The position numbers were made by a program, and so were the translations under genes. Under the pieces are notes generated by a model that was not told the origin of the DNA, made no database searches, and saw only the letters and a list, made by a program, of their open reading frames with translations. Below, one piece after another: positions 1 to 8,753 of a stretch of DNA of 64,000 nt; within the stretch, counting starts at the first letter, position 1; every line of letters begins with the position of its first letter. Where the stretch lies: NCBI RefSeq assembly GCF_014925405.1, contig NZ_AQHJ01000035.1, forward strand, positions 792,918 to 856,917. The letters are read 5' to 3'. The DNA is from Pseudoalteromonas ulvae UL12 (GTDB taxonomy: Bacteria > Pseudomonadota > Gammaproteobacteria > Enterobacterales > Alteromonadaceae).

Positions 1-2
1 AG

Positions 3-1091
3 TATCTCGAGCTCATTTCCAAAAAACCGATTCTTGCAATTGATACCGAATTCATGCGCCGTCGTACGCTTTATCCAGAAATTGCCCTGATCCAAGTGTT
101 TGATGGTGAACATCTGGCACTGATTGATCCGTGTTGTGAATTAGACTTAAGCCAGTTTTGGCAACTGATGACTGAACAGTCAATTCTAAAAGTGTTCCAC
201 TCTCCTTCAGAAGATGTTGAAGTGTGCATTAAACATGGCCAATGTGTACCCAGTCCGATGTTTGATACTCAGTTTGCACTATCACTACTCGGTGAGCCCA
301 ATTGTGTGGGGTTTGCGTCGATGGTCGAAAAGTTGCTTAGTTTAGAAATAGACAAAAGTGAGTCGCGTACAAACTGGCTACAACGGCCACTTACTCCTAA
401 ACAACTTGAGTATGCGGCAGGGGATGTATTTTATTTGATGCCGTGTTTTGAGCTCATTTATCAGCAAATACTCGCACGAGATTTGTTGGATGTCGTACTC
501 GGTGAAAGTGAATTGCTGGTATGTAAACGCGCGTACCAAACACCTGACCAAATCTTATATCAAGATATCAAAAATGCTTGGCAATTAGCCCCTTCAGAAT
601 TAGCTATCTTAAGGGAACTTGCCATGTGGCGCAGAGAAAAAGCACGCACGAAGAACTTGGCGCTGGGCTTTATTTTAAAAGAACATACTATGTTTGAGAT
701 AGCCAAGCGCAACCCTCAATCATTAACACAATTACGTAATGTACCCGATATTGAAGCGATGGAAGTCAATAAGTCAGGGAAAGAAATTATTGCCTGTGTC
801 AGCAGAGGGTCAGCTGTACCTGCTGCGGACTACCCAGAAAAAATAAAACGACTTATCGATTTTCCACAATATAAACGTTTTGCAAAACTGATTAAGCACA
901 AGCTTGCAAAAGTAGCTGATAGTTCAAACATTCCTTTGGATGTGATTGCGAGTAAAAAACAAATCAATCAATTTTTGTCTTGGCATTGGAAATTATCTGA
1001 AGCTGATAAACAAACAGCGTTAATGCCGGATTTAATGACTGGCTGGCGTAAACAGATTTTAGGGGATTGTTTAGCTGATTGGGACAAATAA
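3..1091 (+). CDS. rnd: Ribonuclease D (5' end outside the window)
   Basis: 3'-to-5' exoribonuclease of the DEDD family that trims tRNA and other stable RNA 3' ends. The reading frame is already open at base 3. The first in-frame ATG (54) is internal, because the codons before it encode DTEF, the exonuclease motif I with two metal-binding acids, directly before MRRRTLYPEIALIQ. The gene therefore starts upstream of the window; roughly 25-30 residues are missing judging by the ~375-residue E. coli protein. LDKSESRTNWLQRPLT and YAAGDVFYL are the later exonuclease motifs, and the C-terminal part carries HRDC-type helices ending in a QINQFLSWHWKLS segment very like E. coli. A terminator shared with minE follows at once. 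Confidence 0.95.
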   Translation, partial: YLELISKKPILAIDTEFMRRRTLYPEIALIQVFDGEHLALIDPCCELDLSQFWQLMTEQSILKVFHSPSEDVEVCIKHGQCVPSPMFDTQFALSLLGEPNCVGFASMVEKLLSLEIDKSESRTNWLQRPLTPKQLEYAAGDVFYLMPCFELIYQQILARDLLDVVLGESELLVCKRAYQTPDQILYQDIKNAWQLAPSELAILRELAMWRREKARTKNLALGFILKEHTMFEIAKRNPQSLTQLRNVPDIEAMEVNKSGKEIIACVSRGSAVPAADYPEKIKRLIDFPQYKRFAKLIKHKLAKVADSSNIPLDVIASKKQINQFLSWHWKLSEADKQTALMPDLMTGWRKQILGDCLADWDK

Positions 1092-1122
1092 AAAAGGGTT
1101 GCTTTACGCAACCCCTTTTTTA
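1091..1122. terminator. Bidirectional terminator between rnd and minE
   Basis: Perfect 7-bp stem GGGTTGC / GCAACCC with a TTTAC loop, flanked by an A run on the left and a T run on the right, so it can serve both convergent units. Confidence 0.9.
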
Positions 1123-1133
1123 TCAATAATTGG

Positions 1134-1394
1134 TTATTTACGTTCGTCAGGCAACGTGACGTTAAGCTCTAATACTGACAAATCATCTTCGTTTTGCTCA
1201 AATTGAACTTGAACTTGATCAGAGCTGATTGAGACATACTTACGGATCACATCAAGAATATCTTGCTTAAGCTGCGGCAAATAATCAGGTGTCCCTCGTT
1301 GCGAACGCTCATGTGCTACGATGATTTGTAAGCGCTCTTTTGCAACGGATGCCGTTGCTTTTTTAGGTGAGCGAAAATAATCTAATAATGCCAC
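1134..1394 (-). CDS. minE: Cell division topological specificity factor MinE
   Basis: Stimulates MinD ATPase and drives the pole-to-pole oscillation that keeps MinC away from mid-cell. I place the start at a GTG (1394-1392) giving MALLDYF, which matches the E. coli N-terminus MALLDFF. A GGAGG ribosome-binding site lies 5 nt upstream, inside the end of minD. The longer frame to 1439 would only add residues overlapping minD. The product is 86 residues, the normal size, with the anti-MinCD helix ([13 protein letters not shown]) and the dimerising beta domain ([25 protein letters not shown]). Last gene of minCDE. Confidence 0.96.
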   Translation of the reverse strand: MALLDYFRSPKKATASVAKERLQIIVAHERSQRGTPDYLPQLKQDILDVIRKYVSISSDQVQVQFEQNEDDLSVLELNVTLPDERK

Positions 1395-1395
1395 G

Positions 1396-2205
1396 CTATC
1401 CTCCGAAAATCCGTTTGAAAATACCTTTTTTCTCAACACTTAGGAAGCGAAAGTCAATCACTTCACCCAGTAGACGTTCAATGGCATCTTGGTATGCTTG
1501 ACCAGCATCAGATTGACCATCGAGTATCACAGGCTGACCTGAGTTTGATGCATTGAGTACCGCTTGAGATTCTGGAATGACACCCAGCAAATCAATCGCT
1601 AAGATTTCTTGCACATCTTCGACAGAGAGCATTTCACCACGTTCAACCCGTTCTGGATTATAACGTGTTAATAATAAATGTTCTTTTATTGGCTCTCGGC
1701 CTTCTTCGGCACGTTTTGATTTACTCTGTAAAATACCTAAAATTCGGTCTGAATCGCGTACCGAAGACACTTCAGGGTTTGTGGTTACAATCGCTTCATC
1801 GGCAAAATAAAGCGCCATCATCGCGCCTGCTTCAATACCCGCTGGTGAGTCACAAACGATAAAATCGAAGGTTTCTTTTAACTCATTTAGTACTTTTTCA
1901 ACGCCATCTTTGGTTAGCGCATCTTTATCACGGGTTTGTGAAGCGGGAAGTAAAAATAATTTTTCAACACGTTTATCTTTGATTAAAGCTTGATTAAGGT
2001 TTGCTTCACCGTTAATGACATTGACAAAGTCATAAACGACACGACGCTCACAGCCCATTATTAAGTCTAGATTTCGTAAACCAATATCGAAATCGATAAT
2101 AACGGTTTTATACCCTTTTAAAGCTAGGCCAGTGCCAATTGCTGCACTTGATGTAGTTTTGCCTACACCACCTTTACCTGAAGTAACGACAATAACTTTT
2201 GCCAT
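1396..2205 (-). CDS. minD: Septum site-determining ATPase MinD
   Basis: Membrane-cycling ParA/MinD-family ATPase that recruits MinC and is displaced by MinE. The deviant Walker [10 protein letters not shown] is at residues 10-18. [10 protein letters not shown] and CDSPAGIE are the switch regions. The C-terminus ([10 protein letters not shown]) is the amphipathic membrane-targeting helix. At 269 residues it is the usual length. An AAAGGA ribosome-binding site precedes the ATG. Only 1 nt separates its stop from the minE GTG and 5 nt separate it from minC, so the three genes are one operon read leftwards. Confidence 0.98.
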   Translation of the reverse strand: MAKVIVVTSGKGGVGKTTSSAAIGTGLALKGYKTVIIDFDIGLRNLDLIMGCERRVVYDFVNVINGEANLNQALIKDKRVEKLFLLPASQTRDKDALTKDGVEKVLNELKETFDFIVCDSPAGIEAGAMMALYFADEAIVTTNPEVSSVRDSDRILGILQSKSKRAEEGREPIKEHLLLTRYNPERVERGEMLSVEDVQEILAIDLLGVIPESQAVLNASNSGQPVILDGQSDAGQAYQDAIERLLGEVIDFRFLSVEKKGIFKRIFGG

Positions 2206-2210
2206 GAGTG

Positions 2211-2912
2211 TTATCCTTTAACCAATGCGGTAATTTCTAAAGTTTCTTGTTTTAATTGCACACAGGCTGGTAAACCCCAGTGAGCACCTTGGAGTGATTC
2301 ACTTAACCAGTAATTTCCATTGACTGAAACAAGCTCTGCCTCTAATTTTTGACAGAATATTTGTGCGTCACGGTATCCTTGCGCGCCAGCTATAGCACGC
2401 CCTCTGAGCGTGCCGTAAATGTGAACATTGCCATCTGCGATGACTTCAGCTCCATGACTCACTGAGCCTTGAACGATTAAATCGCGGTTTTTTGCATACA
2501 CTTGTTGACCCGAGCGCACTGTGCCTTGAATCACTTGTGGTGGTAAGTACACTTCTTTTTCGACGATTGCATTGGATGAAGTCACCGGCGCTGCTGGTTT
2601 GTTATCTTGTGCGTAATTGAGCACTGATAACATGGCCTCTTTGGCGTGGACATTTTGTTGCTCACTGCCATTACAGACACCAACGGGGTTGAGTCTTAAA
2701 TCCAATAAAATTTGTTTAAGTGCAGTAAAATCGAGAGTTTGCTCTTGGACTGATTGCAAGTTAATGACGATGGGTGCGCCATAAAAGAATTTTGGTGCTT
2801 GTGAAATTTTTTCATCTAATTGTTTGGCAAGTAAGGCGCTATCGTTTTGATACAAATGTAATACCGATAGGGTAAATAAATTGCCTTTTAATTCGAATAT
2901 TTGTTCTGACAT
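2211..2912 (-). CDS. minC: Septum site-determining protein MinC
   Basis: FtsZ polymerisation inhibitor and first gene of minCDE. The N-terminal ~100 residues are the FtsZ-binding domain. The C-terminal part (from about residue 120) is the right-handed beta-helix that binds MinD and septal proteins, with the hallmark glycine turns VRSGQQVYAKNRDLIVQGSV, GAEVIADGNVHIYG and LRGRAIAGA. 233 residues, normal size. It is divergently oriented from ycgL across ~135 bp that must hold both promoters. Confidence 0.96.
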   Translation of the reverse strand: MSEQIFELKGNLFTLSVLHLYQNDSALLAKQLDEKISQAPKFFYGAPIVINLQSVQEQTLDFTALKQILLDLRLNPVGVCNGSEQQNVHAKEAMLSVLNYAQDNKPAAPVTSSNAIVEKEVYLPPQVIQGTVRSGQQVYAKNRDLIVQGSVSHGAEVIADGNVHIYGTLRGRAIAGAQGYRDAQIFCQKLEAELVSVNGNYWLSESLQGAHWGLPACVQLKQETLEITALVKG

Positions 2913-3047
2913 AGGGGCTCTAATGATCTGCGTACCTTTATTATTAAATCGTTATATAACGCTCGCGTCGGCCGCAAATTCTCTCACTTTTTAATTCTTC
3001 CATGGTATAGTGTCGACCACCTATAAGCAAGACGAAAAAGGCATAGA

Positions 3048-3329
3048 ATGTTAACGGCAGTCTATAAAAGTAGCAAAAAAATTGACACTTATCTGTATGT
3101 AGAAAGAAAAGATGATTTTTCGAAGGTCCCTGAGGCATTAATAGCTACATTTGGCAAACCCATCTTAGTCATGATCATCAATATTCGCGATCGAAAAGCG
3201 CTCGGTGTGGCTGATGTCGAAAAAGTGCGTGAACAATTAGCAGATAAAGGGTTTTACTTGCAAATCCCGCCGCCAACTGACAATCTGCTAGACCAACTTA
3301 GAAAAGAAAATGGAGCAAACAACCAGTGA
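3048..3329 (+). CDS. ycgL: YcgL domain protein
   Basis: Small conserved gammaproteobacterial protein of unknown molecular function (YcgL fold) that habitually lies beside minCDE. The sequence matches E. coli YcgL closely: YKSSKKIDTYLYVERKDDFS and GFYLQIPPPTDNLL. 93 residues. An extended -10-like TGGTATAGT lies about 38 nt upstream of the ATG (3002-3010). Its stop overlaps the next gene's start (GTGA), so the two are translationally coupled. Confidence 0.93.
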   Translation: MLTAVYKSSKKIDTYLYVERKDDFSKVPEALIATFGKPILVMIINIRDRKALGVADVEKVREQLADKGFYLQIPPPTDNLLDQLRKENGANNQ

Positions 3330-4354
3330 TAAAAAAAATTGCGTTCTTAGTCTTTAGTGCTGCAGGTTTATGTTTGACAAGTGCAGTTAACGCAGATGAA
3401 CAACAAGAAAAATTTAATCAATATGTTGTTGAATTAAAAGCACAAGCGTTAGAAAAAGGATATGACCAAGCTTTAATTGATCAAGCTTTCGCGACCGTTA
3501 AGTTTAAAAAGAAAGTACTGAAAGCGGATAAAAACCAGCCCGAAGTAAAAGAAACACTGGAAACTTATTTACCAAAACGTGTCCCGAAATGGAAAGTTGA
3601 CCGAGCTCGTAAATTATACGCAGAAAATAAGACAGATCTTGAAAAAATAGCCAAAGAGTTTGGAGTTCAAGCTCGCTTTATTGTCGCTTTGTGGGGGCTT
3701 GAGAGTAATTTTGGCAAAATACAGGGGTCTTTTCCTGTTATCTCATCCTTGGTGACGTTAGCTTTTGATGGCCGTCGTGAGACCATGTACAAAAATCAAC
3801 TCTGGGCTGCGTTAGATATCCTCAAGCAGGGTCATATTGATATTGAAAACTTTAAAGGTTCATGGGCTGGGGCTATGGGGCAAACCCAGTTTATGCCGAC
3901 ATCGTTCATGGCTTACGCTGTTGATTATGATAAAGACGGGAAAAAAGATATTTGGCAGAATCAGTTAGATGCATTTGCATCGATTGCGAATTATCTAAAA
4001 CAAGCAGGATGGAATGATTCACTGACCTGGGGAAGGCAAGTACAGCTACCGGAGTCTTTTGCTAACCAATACGTGCTAAAACGTGGCACACGCTCACGTA
4101 AAGAGTGGTTAACTGAATGGAAAGTGTCAGAGCGCGACTTAAGCCAATGGCAAGCCTTAGGTGTGCGACGAGTCGATGGCACTGATTTACCCAATGTGTC
4201 CGTTACCGCTGCATTGGTTATGCCTGATGATATGAATGGTCGAATGTATTTAGCGTATGATAATTATAAAGCATTAATGCATTGGAATCGTTCGTATTAT
4301 TTTGCGACTTCTGTGGGTTTTTTATCCGATCAAATCGGTTATCCAAAGATTTAA
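3326..4354 (+). CDS. Secreted lytic murein transglycosylase (MltB/SLT_2 family)
   Basis: Cleaves the MurNAc-GlcNAc bond of peptidoglycan in the periplasm. GTG start overlapping the ycgL stop. Residues 1-23 are a signal peptide with a probable cut after VNA and no lipobox cysteine, unlike E. coli MltB. The catalytic segment is ALWGLESNFGKIQGSFP with Glu126 as the likely general acid, and GAMGQTQFMPTSF is the second family signature. The N-terminal 30 residues after the signal are rich in charged helices. It may belong to the soluble MltB-like group found next to ycgL in marine gammaproteobacteria. Confidence 0.9.
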   Translation: MIKKIAFLVFSAAGLCLTSAVNADEQQEKFNQYVVELKAQALEKGYDQALIDQAFATVKFKKKVLKADKNQPEVKETLETYLPKRVPKWKVDRARKLYAENKTDLEKIAKEFGVQARFIVALWGLESNFGKIQGSFPVISSLVTLAFDGRRETMYKNQLWAALDILKQGHIDIENFKGSWAGAMGQTQFMPTSFMAYAVDYDKDGKKDIWQNQLDAFASIANYLKQAGWNDSLTWGRQVQLPESFANQYVLKRGTRSRKEWLTEWKVSERDLSQWQALGVRRVDGTDLPNVSVTAALVMPDDMNGRMYLAYDNYKALMHWNRSYYFATSVGFLSDQIGYPKI

Positions 4355-4438
4355 TTCATATCCTGACAATCATTTTTGCGCCGTATAAGGCTTTGGGCTA
4401 AAATGCCCGCCTTATCGGGGCGATTAGGTTTAAGCAGT

Positions 4439-4939
4439 ATGTTACAAGATAATTTCTGGCAACAGAAACGTTTGTCAGAAATGACACAACAAGAATGGGA
4501 AGCCATTTGCGATGGTTGTGGCAAATGCTGCCTCAATTCGTTTATCGACAGCGAGGATGAAGAGGATGAATTTGCGCCTACCGATACCTTACGTGATGGT
4601 GAAGAAATCATCTTTACCAATATTGCATGTCAATACCTTGATTCTTCGGCATGTAGCTGTACGAATTATGAAAATAGGCAACGCCTTGTCCCTAGTTGTG
4701 TCAAACTCACCAAAGATAATTTAAAAGACATATTTTTTATGCCTCAGAGTTGTAGCTATCGTCGTTTGCATGAAGGCCGAGGTTTAGCAAGTTGGCATCC
4801 GCTTAATCATAATGGTGACAAAACAGCGATGCATGATGCAGGGATCAGCGTCAAAGACAAAGTGGTGAAAGATAACGAAGTGAACCTGGATAATTTTCAG
4901 GATTACATTGCCACTTGGCCGACCTTTGATAAGGATTAA
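4439..4939 (+). CDS. ycgN: YcgN, UPF0260 cysteine-cluster protein
   Basis: Conserved cytoplasmic protein of the CxxCxxCC (UPF0260) family, thought to bind zinc or iron; function not established. The frame is open from 4376, but the ATG at 4439 gives MLQDNFWQQKRLSEMTQQEW, which lines up with the start of E. coli YcgN. Cys24, Cys27, Cys30 and Cys31 form the CDGCGKCC cluster. Further conserved cysteines lie in ACQYLDSSACSCTNYENR, PSCVKL and QSCSYR. 166 residues. Five bases separate it from the next gene, so co-transcription is likely. Confidence 0.92.
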   Translation: MLQDNFWQQKRLSEMTQQEWEAICDGCGKCCLNSFIDSEDEEDEFAPTDTLRDGEEIIFTNIACQYLDSSACSCTNYENRQRLVPSCVKLTKDNLKDIFFMPQSCSYRRLHEGRGLASWHPLNHNGDKTAMHDAGISVKDKVVKDNEVNLDNFQDYIATWPTFDKD

Positions 4940-4944
4940 CAAGC

Positions 4945-5475
4945 ATGGTCACAGATAAACATGTTTCAATCGGATTGATCAATCCAAAAAGCCCGACCAA
5001 TGTTGGCGCGGTGATGCGCGCAGCGGGTTGTTACGGTGTTAATGAAGTTTATTACACTGGCACTCGCTTTGATAGGGCGCGAAAATTTCATACCGATACA
5101 AAAAATATTACCGATGCAATTCCGTTAGTGGGAGTTGAGGATTTAAAGCTTGCTCTAACCCCAAGCTGTAAAGTGGTAGCGGTGGAATTAATAGAAGGTG
5201 CGACTTCTTTACCTCAATTTACTCATCCTGACGAAGCATTTTATATTTTTGGGCCAGAAGATGGCTCGCTAAGTAAAGACGTACTTGCTTGGTGTGATGA
5301 CGTTGTTTATATCCCTACAAAAGGGTGTATGAATTTGGCGGCAACGGTGAATGTCCTTTTGTATGATCGCCTTGCCAAGTCTGATGACATTGTTGATGGT
5401 GATGATTTAATCCGGCAAAGTCGCGATGCAAATAACAAAATTGTGCTCAGTGACATTACAAAAGTAAGCAAATAA
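4945..5475 (+). CDS. TrmH/SpoU-family RNA methyltransferase
   Basis: SPOUT-superfamily enzyme expected to 2'-O-methylate a tRNA or rRNA ribose from AdoMet. The three SPOUT motifs are visible: motif 1 NPKSPTNVGAVMRAAGCYGV (residues ~13-32), motif 2 FYIFGPEDGSLS, and motif 3 VYIPTKGCMNLAATVNVLLY, which builds the trefoil-knot AdoMet pocket. At 176 residues it is a bare catalytic domain with no added RNA-binding domain. It is not TrmL by sequence, and the substrate cannot be told from here. It follows ycgN by 5 nt. Confidence 0.88.
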   Translation: MVTDKHVSIGLINPKSPTNVGAVMRAAGCYGVNEVYYTGTRFDRARKFHTDTKNITDAIPLVGVEDLKLALTPSCKVVAVELIEGATSLPQFTHPDEAFYIFGPEDGSLSKDVLAWCDDVVYIPTKGCMNLAATVNVLLYDRLAKSDDIVDGDDLIRQSRDANNKIVLSDITKVSK

Positions 5476-5496
5476 GACCACTTAATAGTGGTCTTT
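5474..5496. terminator. Terminator after the RNA methyltransferase gene
   Basis: AAGACCACT / AGTGGTCTT stem with a TAAT loop and T run; it sits between the methylase and the convergent deoC and can serve both. Confidence 0.85.
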
Positions 5497-5524
5497 TACG
5501 TTGAGACGTTAAGACAGGCGTTAA

Positions 5525-6301
5525 TTAGTAATCGCCTGCAGGTGTCTGGGTGATTTCAGGGGCACGCTCAGTTAAAACAAGTTGTAAATTGTGCAGTAAT
5601 CCCGAAGCTCCAAATCTAAAATGTTCAGGGTTTATCCATTGCGGGCCCATAATTTCAGTTGCTAAGTTGAGATACTCGCATGCTTGTTCGAGTGTTTTAA
5701 CTCCTCCAGCGGCTTTGAAGCCAACAGATTGATTACTTTGTTTAATCACATTGAGCATGACAGAGGCAGCCAAAAGCGTTGCATTGATAGGCACTTTACC
5801 TGTACTTGTTTTGATAAAATCCGCACCAGCCTCAATGGCGAGTTCACTGGCTCGTTTAATGAGTGTCTCATCGGCTAACAGGCCAGATTCTATAATCACT
5901 TTGAGTGTACGTTGACCACACTCGTTTTTCACCGCTTGGATCAGCGTGAGCACTTTTTCCTCATCCCCATTCATCAGTGCCTGATAGGGCATAACACAAT
6001 CTATTTCATCCGCGCCATTATCAAGAGCCTGTTTGGTTTGAGCGATCACCATGTCTAACGGATCATTGCCGCTTGGAAAATTGACCACAGTCGCAATCAA
6101 TACCTGAGATAAAGCGAGTTGCGCTAAGGTGGTTTTCGCTAATGAAATAAACTGAGGGTAAACACATAACGCTGCAACGTGAAGCCCGTTGGTGTGTGCT
6201 TGGTGGCATAATTCAATAATATTTTGTTCAGTATCTGAATCATTTAAACTAGTGAGATCAATTAATTGTAATGCCTGCTTGGCATAGTCATATTGTTTCA
6301 T
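5525..6301 (-). CDS. deoC: Deoxyribose-phosphate aldolase
   Basis: Class I aldolase cleaving 2-deoxyribose 5-phosphate to glyceraldehyde 3-phosphate and acetaldehyde in nucleoside catabolism. Lys164 in FIKTSTGKV is the Schiff-base lysine. VGFKAAGGV holds the second active-site lysine and EIDCVMPY the catalytic aspartate. 258 residues, the size of E. coli DeoC (259). Unlike E. coli it stands alone: no deoA, deoB or deoD is in the window. The 195 bp between it and the kinase gene contain that operon's terminator and must hold the deoC promoter. Confidence 0.96.
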   Translation of the reverse strand: MKQYDYAKQALQLIDLTSLNDSDTEQNIIELCHQAHTNGLHVAALCVYPQFISLAKTTLAQLALSQVLIATVVNFPSGNDPLDMVIAQTKQALDNGADEIDCVMPYQALMNGDEEKVLTLIQAVKNECGQRTLKVIIESGLLADETLIKRASELAIEAGADFIKTSTGKVPINATLLAASVMLNVIKQSNQSVGFKAAGGVKTLEQACEYLNLATEIMGPQWINPEHFRFGASGLLHNLQLVLTERAPEITQTPAGDY

Positions 6302-6458
6302 TTATTACCTACTGACTAAAAGTGGGATGCGATAACGCGCGGCTCTTAAACGCGGACTTGGTTCCTTGAAGACTTAGCAATTGGCTAATTTAAATCCGTT
6401 TAAACCAATACACCCTTAGTAAACCCCAAACTGCTGTCAAACACCAGATCTGAGTATG

Positions 6459-6482
6459 AAAAAAGCCTACATTCAATAGGCT
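6459..6482 (-). terminator. Terminator of the kinase/isomerase operon
   Basis: On the minus strand AGCCTA / TAGGCT stem followed by a T run; placed just after the sugar kinase stop. Confidence 0.8.
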
Positions 6483-6496
6483 ATGACAAATAGAGG

Positions 6497-7432
6497 TTAG
6501 AGATCGTTTGTTGAAGGGAGCGCCGAAAATGAGCCATAGCGCGTCACAGTGACTGCTGCACATTTTGCACCGAACTCTGCGGCATTAATAATCTCAGTTG
6601 TATTTAACTGTGTGTGATCAATTGCCTGTTTATCTAAGTAATACAAAACACCCGCCATAAAGGAGTCACCGGCTGCGGTGGTATCACACGCAGCAACAGG
6701 GGAAACATTAATTTGAGAGATTTGATCTTGGCTATGAATGGTGATGGGTCGATCACCATCGGTAATGATCAGGTGTTTAACACCTAAGCCTAAACAACGT
6801 GTAATTGTTTGCTCATCCGAAATACTTTTATGACTATTTTTCGATAAGAAAGTTAATTCTTCTTTGGCGAGTTTAACAATGTGAGACTGCGATAGGCACT
6901 GCCAGATACGTTCAGCGGTATAGCGTTGATGAGGCCATAAATTTAATCTTAAGTTCATGTCGAAACTAATGATCAGACCATGCTGTTTGGCGAGTTCAAC
7001 TCCAGCCATGGTTGCCTGATGAATGCTTTTTTCTGTTAGGCTGTTACTACAAAAATGAAAGTAGCCATGAGAGGCAAACATCTGCTGATCGAATTGTTCG
7101 GCTTTAAACAGCAGATCGGCAGCTGGGGGGCGATAAAAACTAAATGACCGTTCGCCTTGCTCATCAAGTGATACAAATGCAAGGGCTGTTTTTGCCACTG
7201 ATGTCGCGACGCAATAATCGACATTCACTCCGAAGTCTCTGAGCTCTTGATGTAAAAAATCACCAAACATGTCATTCCCTAACATACCGCAAAATGAACT
7301 TTTTCCACCGAGTTTACTGATCCCAACAGCAACATTGGCGGGTGCACCACCTGCATACTTAGTAAATGATTCAGGTGTTTGTCCATCAGATAAAAAATCA
7401 ACCAGCACTTCACCAAAACAAATCACACTCAT
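6497..7432 (-). CDS. PfkB-family sugar kinase, probable fructokinase
   Basis: ATP-dependent hexose kinase of the ribokinase/PfkB fold. N-terminal signature YAGGAPANVAVGISKLGG (residues ~26-43), C-terminal ATP/anion-hole signature DTTAAGDSF with the catalytic aspartate, and FDMNLRLNLW in the middle. The start at 7432 (MSVICFGE) is preferred over the ATG two codons earlier because AAGGAGG lies 7 nt before it, while it would touch the earlier ATG. The start overlaps the isomerase stop by one base (TGATG). Beside a mannose isomerase and a sugar permease, the economical reading is phosphorylation of the fructose made from mannose. Confidence 0.88.
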   Translation of the reverse strand: MSVICFGEVLVDFLSDGQTPESFTKYAGGAPANVAVGISKLGGKSSFCGMLGNDMFGDFLHQELRDFGVNVDYCVATSVAKTALAFVSLDEQGERSFSFYRPPAADLLFKAEQFDQQMFASHGYFHFCSNSLTEKSIHQATMAGVELAKQHGLIISFDMNLRLNLWPHQRYTAERIWQCLSQSHIVKLAKEELTFLSKNSHKSISDEQTITRCLGLGVKHLIITDGDRPITIHSQDQISQINVSPVAACDTTAAGDSFMAGVLYYLDKQAIDHTQLNTTEIINAAEFGAKCAAVTVTRYGSFSALPSTNDL

Positions 7433-8619
7433 CAACATGCCTCCTTTAATCTCAGTGCACGGATCACTTCATAACAGGCGCCCATTGTATGATAATCTGT
7501 TTTACCAGCGGGACTTTTTTCATCGCTATATGCACGATTATCTCGGGTTAAAATCCGGTACCAACCACCATGGCAGTGATCAATCATATGCTCCCAAGCG
7601 TACTGCCAAATTTTCTCATACCATTGCCAATAAATATCTTTGCCTGTTTCAATGGCCAGTAATGCCGCAGCTGCGAATGATTCAGCTTGCACCCAAAAAT
7701 ATTTATCGTCATCGCAAATTGATTTGTCAGGGGCAAAACCATAATAAATCCCACCATGTTCATGATCCCATGCATTATCGAGAGCAGCTAAAAATAATGC
7801 TTCAGCGCGTTCGATTAACCAAGGAGCAGGACGATGACGGTTTAAAATGAGTAACAATTTAGCCCATTCAGTTAAATGCCCTGGTTGAAATCCCCACGGG
7901 CGAAATAAATGTTTCGGATTATCGATATTGTACATCCAGTCAACTTGCCAATGCTGATCATAATGCTCCCAGATTAAACCACCCGCTAAGTGAGCTTGTC
8001 GCACAGTGATGTTGTGTGCAAGTAACAATGCTCGTTCAAGATACTCAGCATTGTCTGTTGCTTCATAACAGGTTATTAGCGCCTCGCATAAATGCATATT
8101 GGCATTTTGGCCACGGTACGGACTTGTTTGACAAAAATCATCACTGATTTCATCTAAATACAAACCATGACTTGGCTGCCAGTAATGATGCTCAAGTAAG
8201 TCCCAAGTGGCAGTTAACTCATTGATAGCATCATTAACGCCCGCTTGAATGGCAACGGCATTGGCTAACAATACAAATGCTAAGCCATAACAATGGTTTG
8301 TGCCATCAGTGACACGGTTGTCTTCAAGTAGCCAAGCATAGCCGCCATTTGCTTGGCGGTGGTGCTGGTTGAGGTAACTCAAGCCATGGCTAACTCGGGA
8401 TTGATAACTATCTTGATTAAATTCGCGATAGGCCATCGCATTGTTAAACACAAAGCGAGTACTCGACACTAAATGCCGGGTGCGTGCATTGTAAACAGTG
8501 CCATCATCTTTATAAAAATGATAAAAGCCACCTTGTTGATCAAGGCTACGAGGGTCATAAAATGCCATCGTTGCTTGGATATGTTGGCGTAAAAATTTAA
8601 TGGATTGAAAGTCTGGCAT
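7432..8619 (-). CDS. AGE-family sugar epimerase/isomerase, probable mannose isomerase
   Basis: Member of the N-acylglucosamine 2-epimerase superfamily (alpha/alpha barrel), which includes mannose-to-fructose isomerases such as YihS-type enzymes. Visible are NQHHRQANGGYAWLL, GQNANMHLCEALITCYEATD, RPWGFQPGHLTEWAKLL and FFWVQ-like KYFWVQAESFAAA, with the conserved histidines of the active cleft. I prefer the start MPDFQSIKFL, which has AGGG six bases upstream; an ATG at 8637 would add six residues. Position upstream of the kinase and divergent from a sugar permease supports mannose catabolism. N-acetylmannosamine epimerisation is less likely because no sialic-acid genes are nearby. Confidence 0.85.
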   Translation of the reverse strand: MPDFQSIKFLRQHIQATMAFYDPRSLDQQGGFYHFYKDDGTVYNARTRHLVSSTRFVFNNAMAYREFNQDSYQSRVSHGLSYLNQHHRQANGGYAWLLEDNRVTDGTNHCYGLAFVLLANAVAIQAGVNDAINELTATWDLLEHHYWQPSHGLYLDEISDDFCQTSPYRGQNANMHLCEALITCYEATDNAEYLERALLLAHNITVRQAHLAGGLIWEHYDQHWQVDWMYNIDNPKHLFRPWGFQPGHLTEWAKLLLILNRHRPAPWLIERAEALFLAALDNAWDHEHGGIYYGFAPDKSICDDDKYFWVQAESFAAAALLAIETGKDIYWQWYEKIWQYAWEHMIDHCHGGWYRILTRDNRAYSDEKSPAGKTDYHTMGACYEVIRALRLKEAC

Positions 8620-8672
8620 GAGTAGCCCTATTAACATCTAATTGGGCGAACTATACCTACTTTACCTTTTAA

Positions 8673-8686
8673 TTGGAACGCTCCAA
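8673..8686. promoter_or_regulatory. Operator-like palindrome between isomerase and permease genes
   Basis: TTGGAACGCTCCAA is a 14-bp imperfect palindrome (two mismatched positions) of the LacI-family type. It is centred in the divergent promoter region of the mannose genes. A close copy, TTGGAACGGTCTAA, lies just before the GH92 gene at 10188-10201. No LacI-type regulator gene is present in the window. Confidence 0.6.
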
Positions 8687-8753
8687 TAAAATTATTGTGA
8701 TTTTAAATCCTTGCTGTGTACAATCAAGTCACTACGTTAATGGAGAGTTAAAT

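Noticed and set aside
7269..7850. 193-codon plus-strand frame across the kinase/isomerase junction
   Set aside because: It runs antisense to two genes with clear family signatures and has a low-complexity, histidine-rich translation typical of shadow frames.
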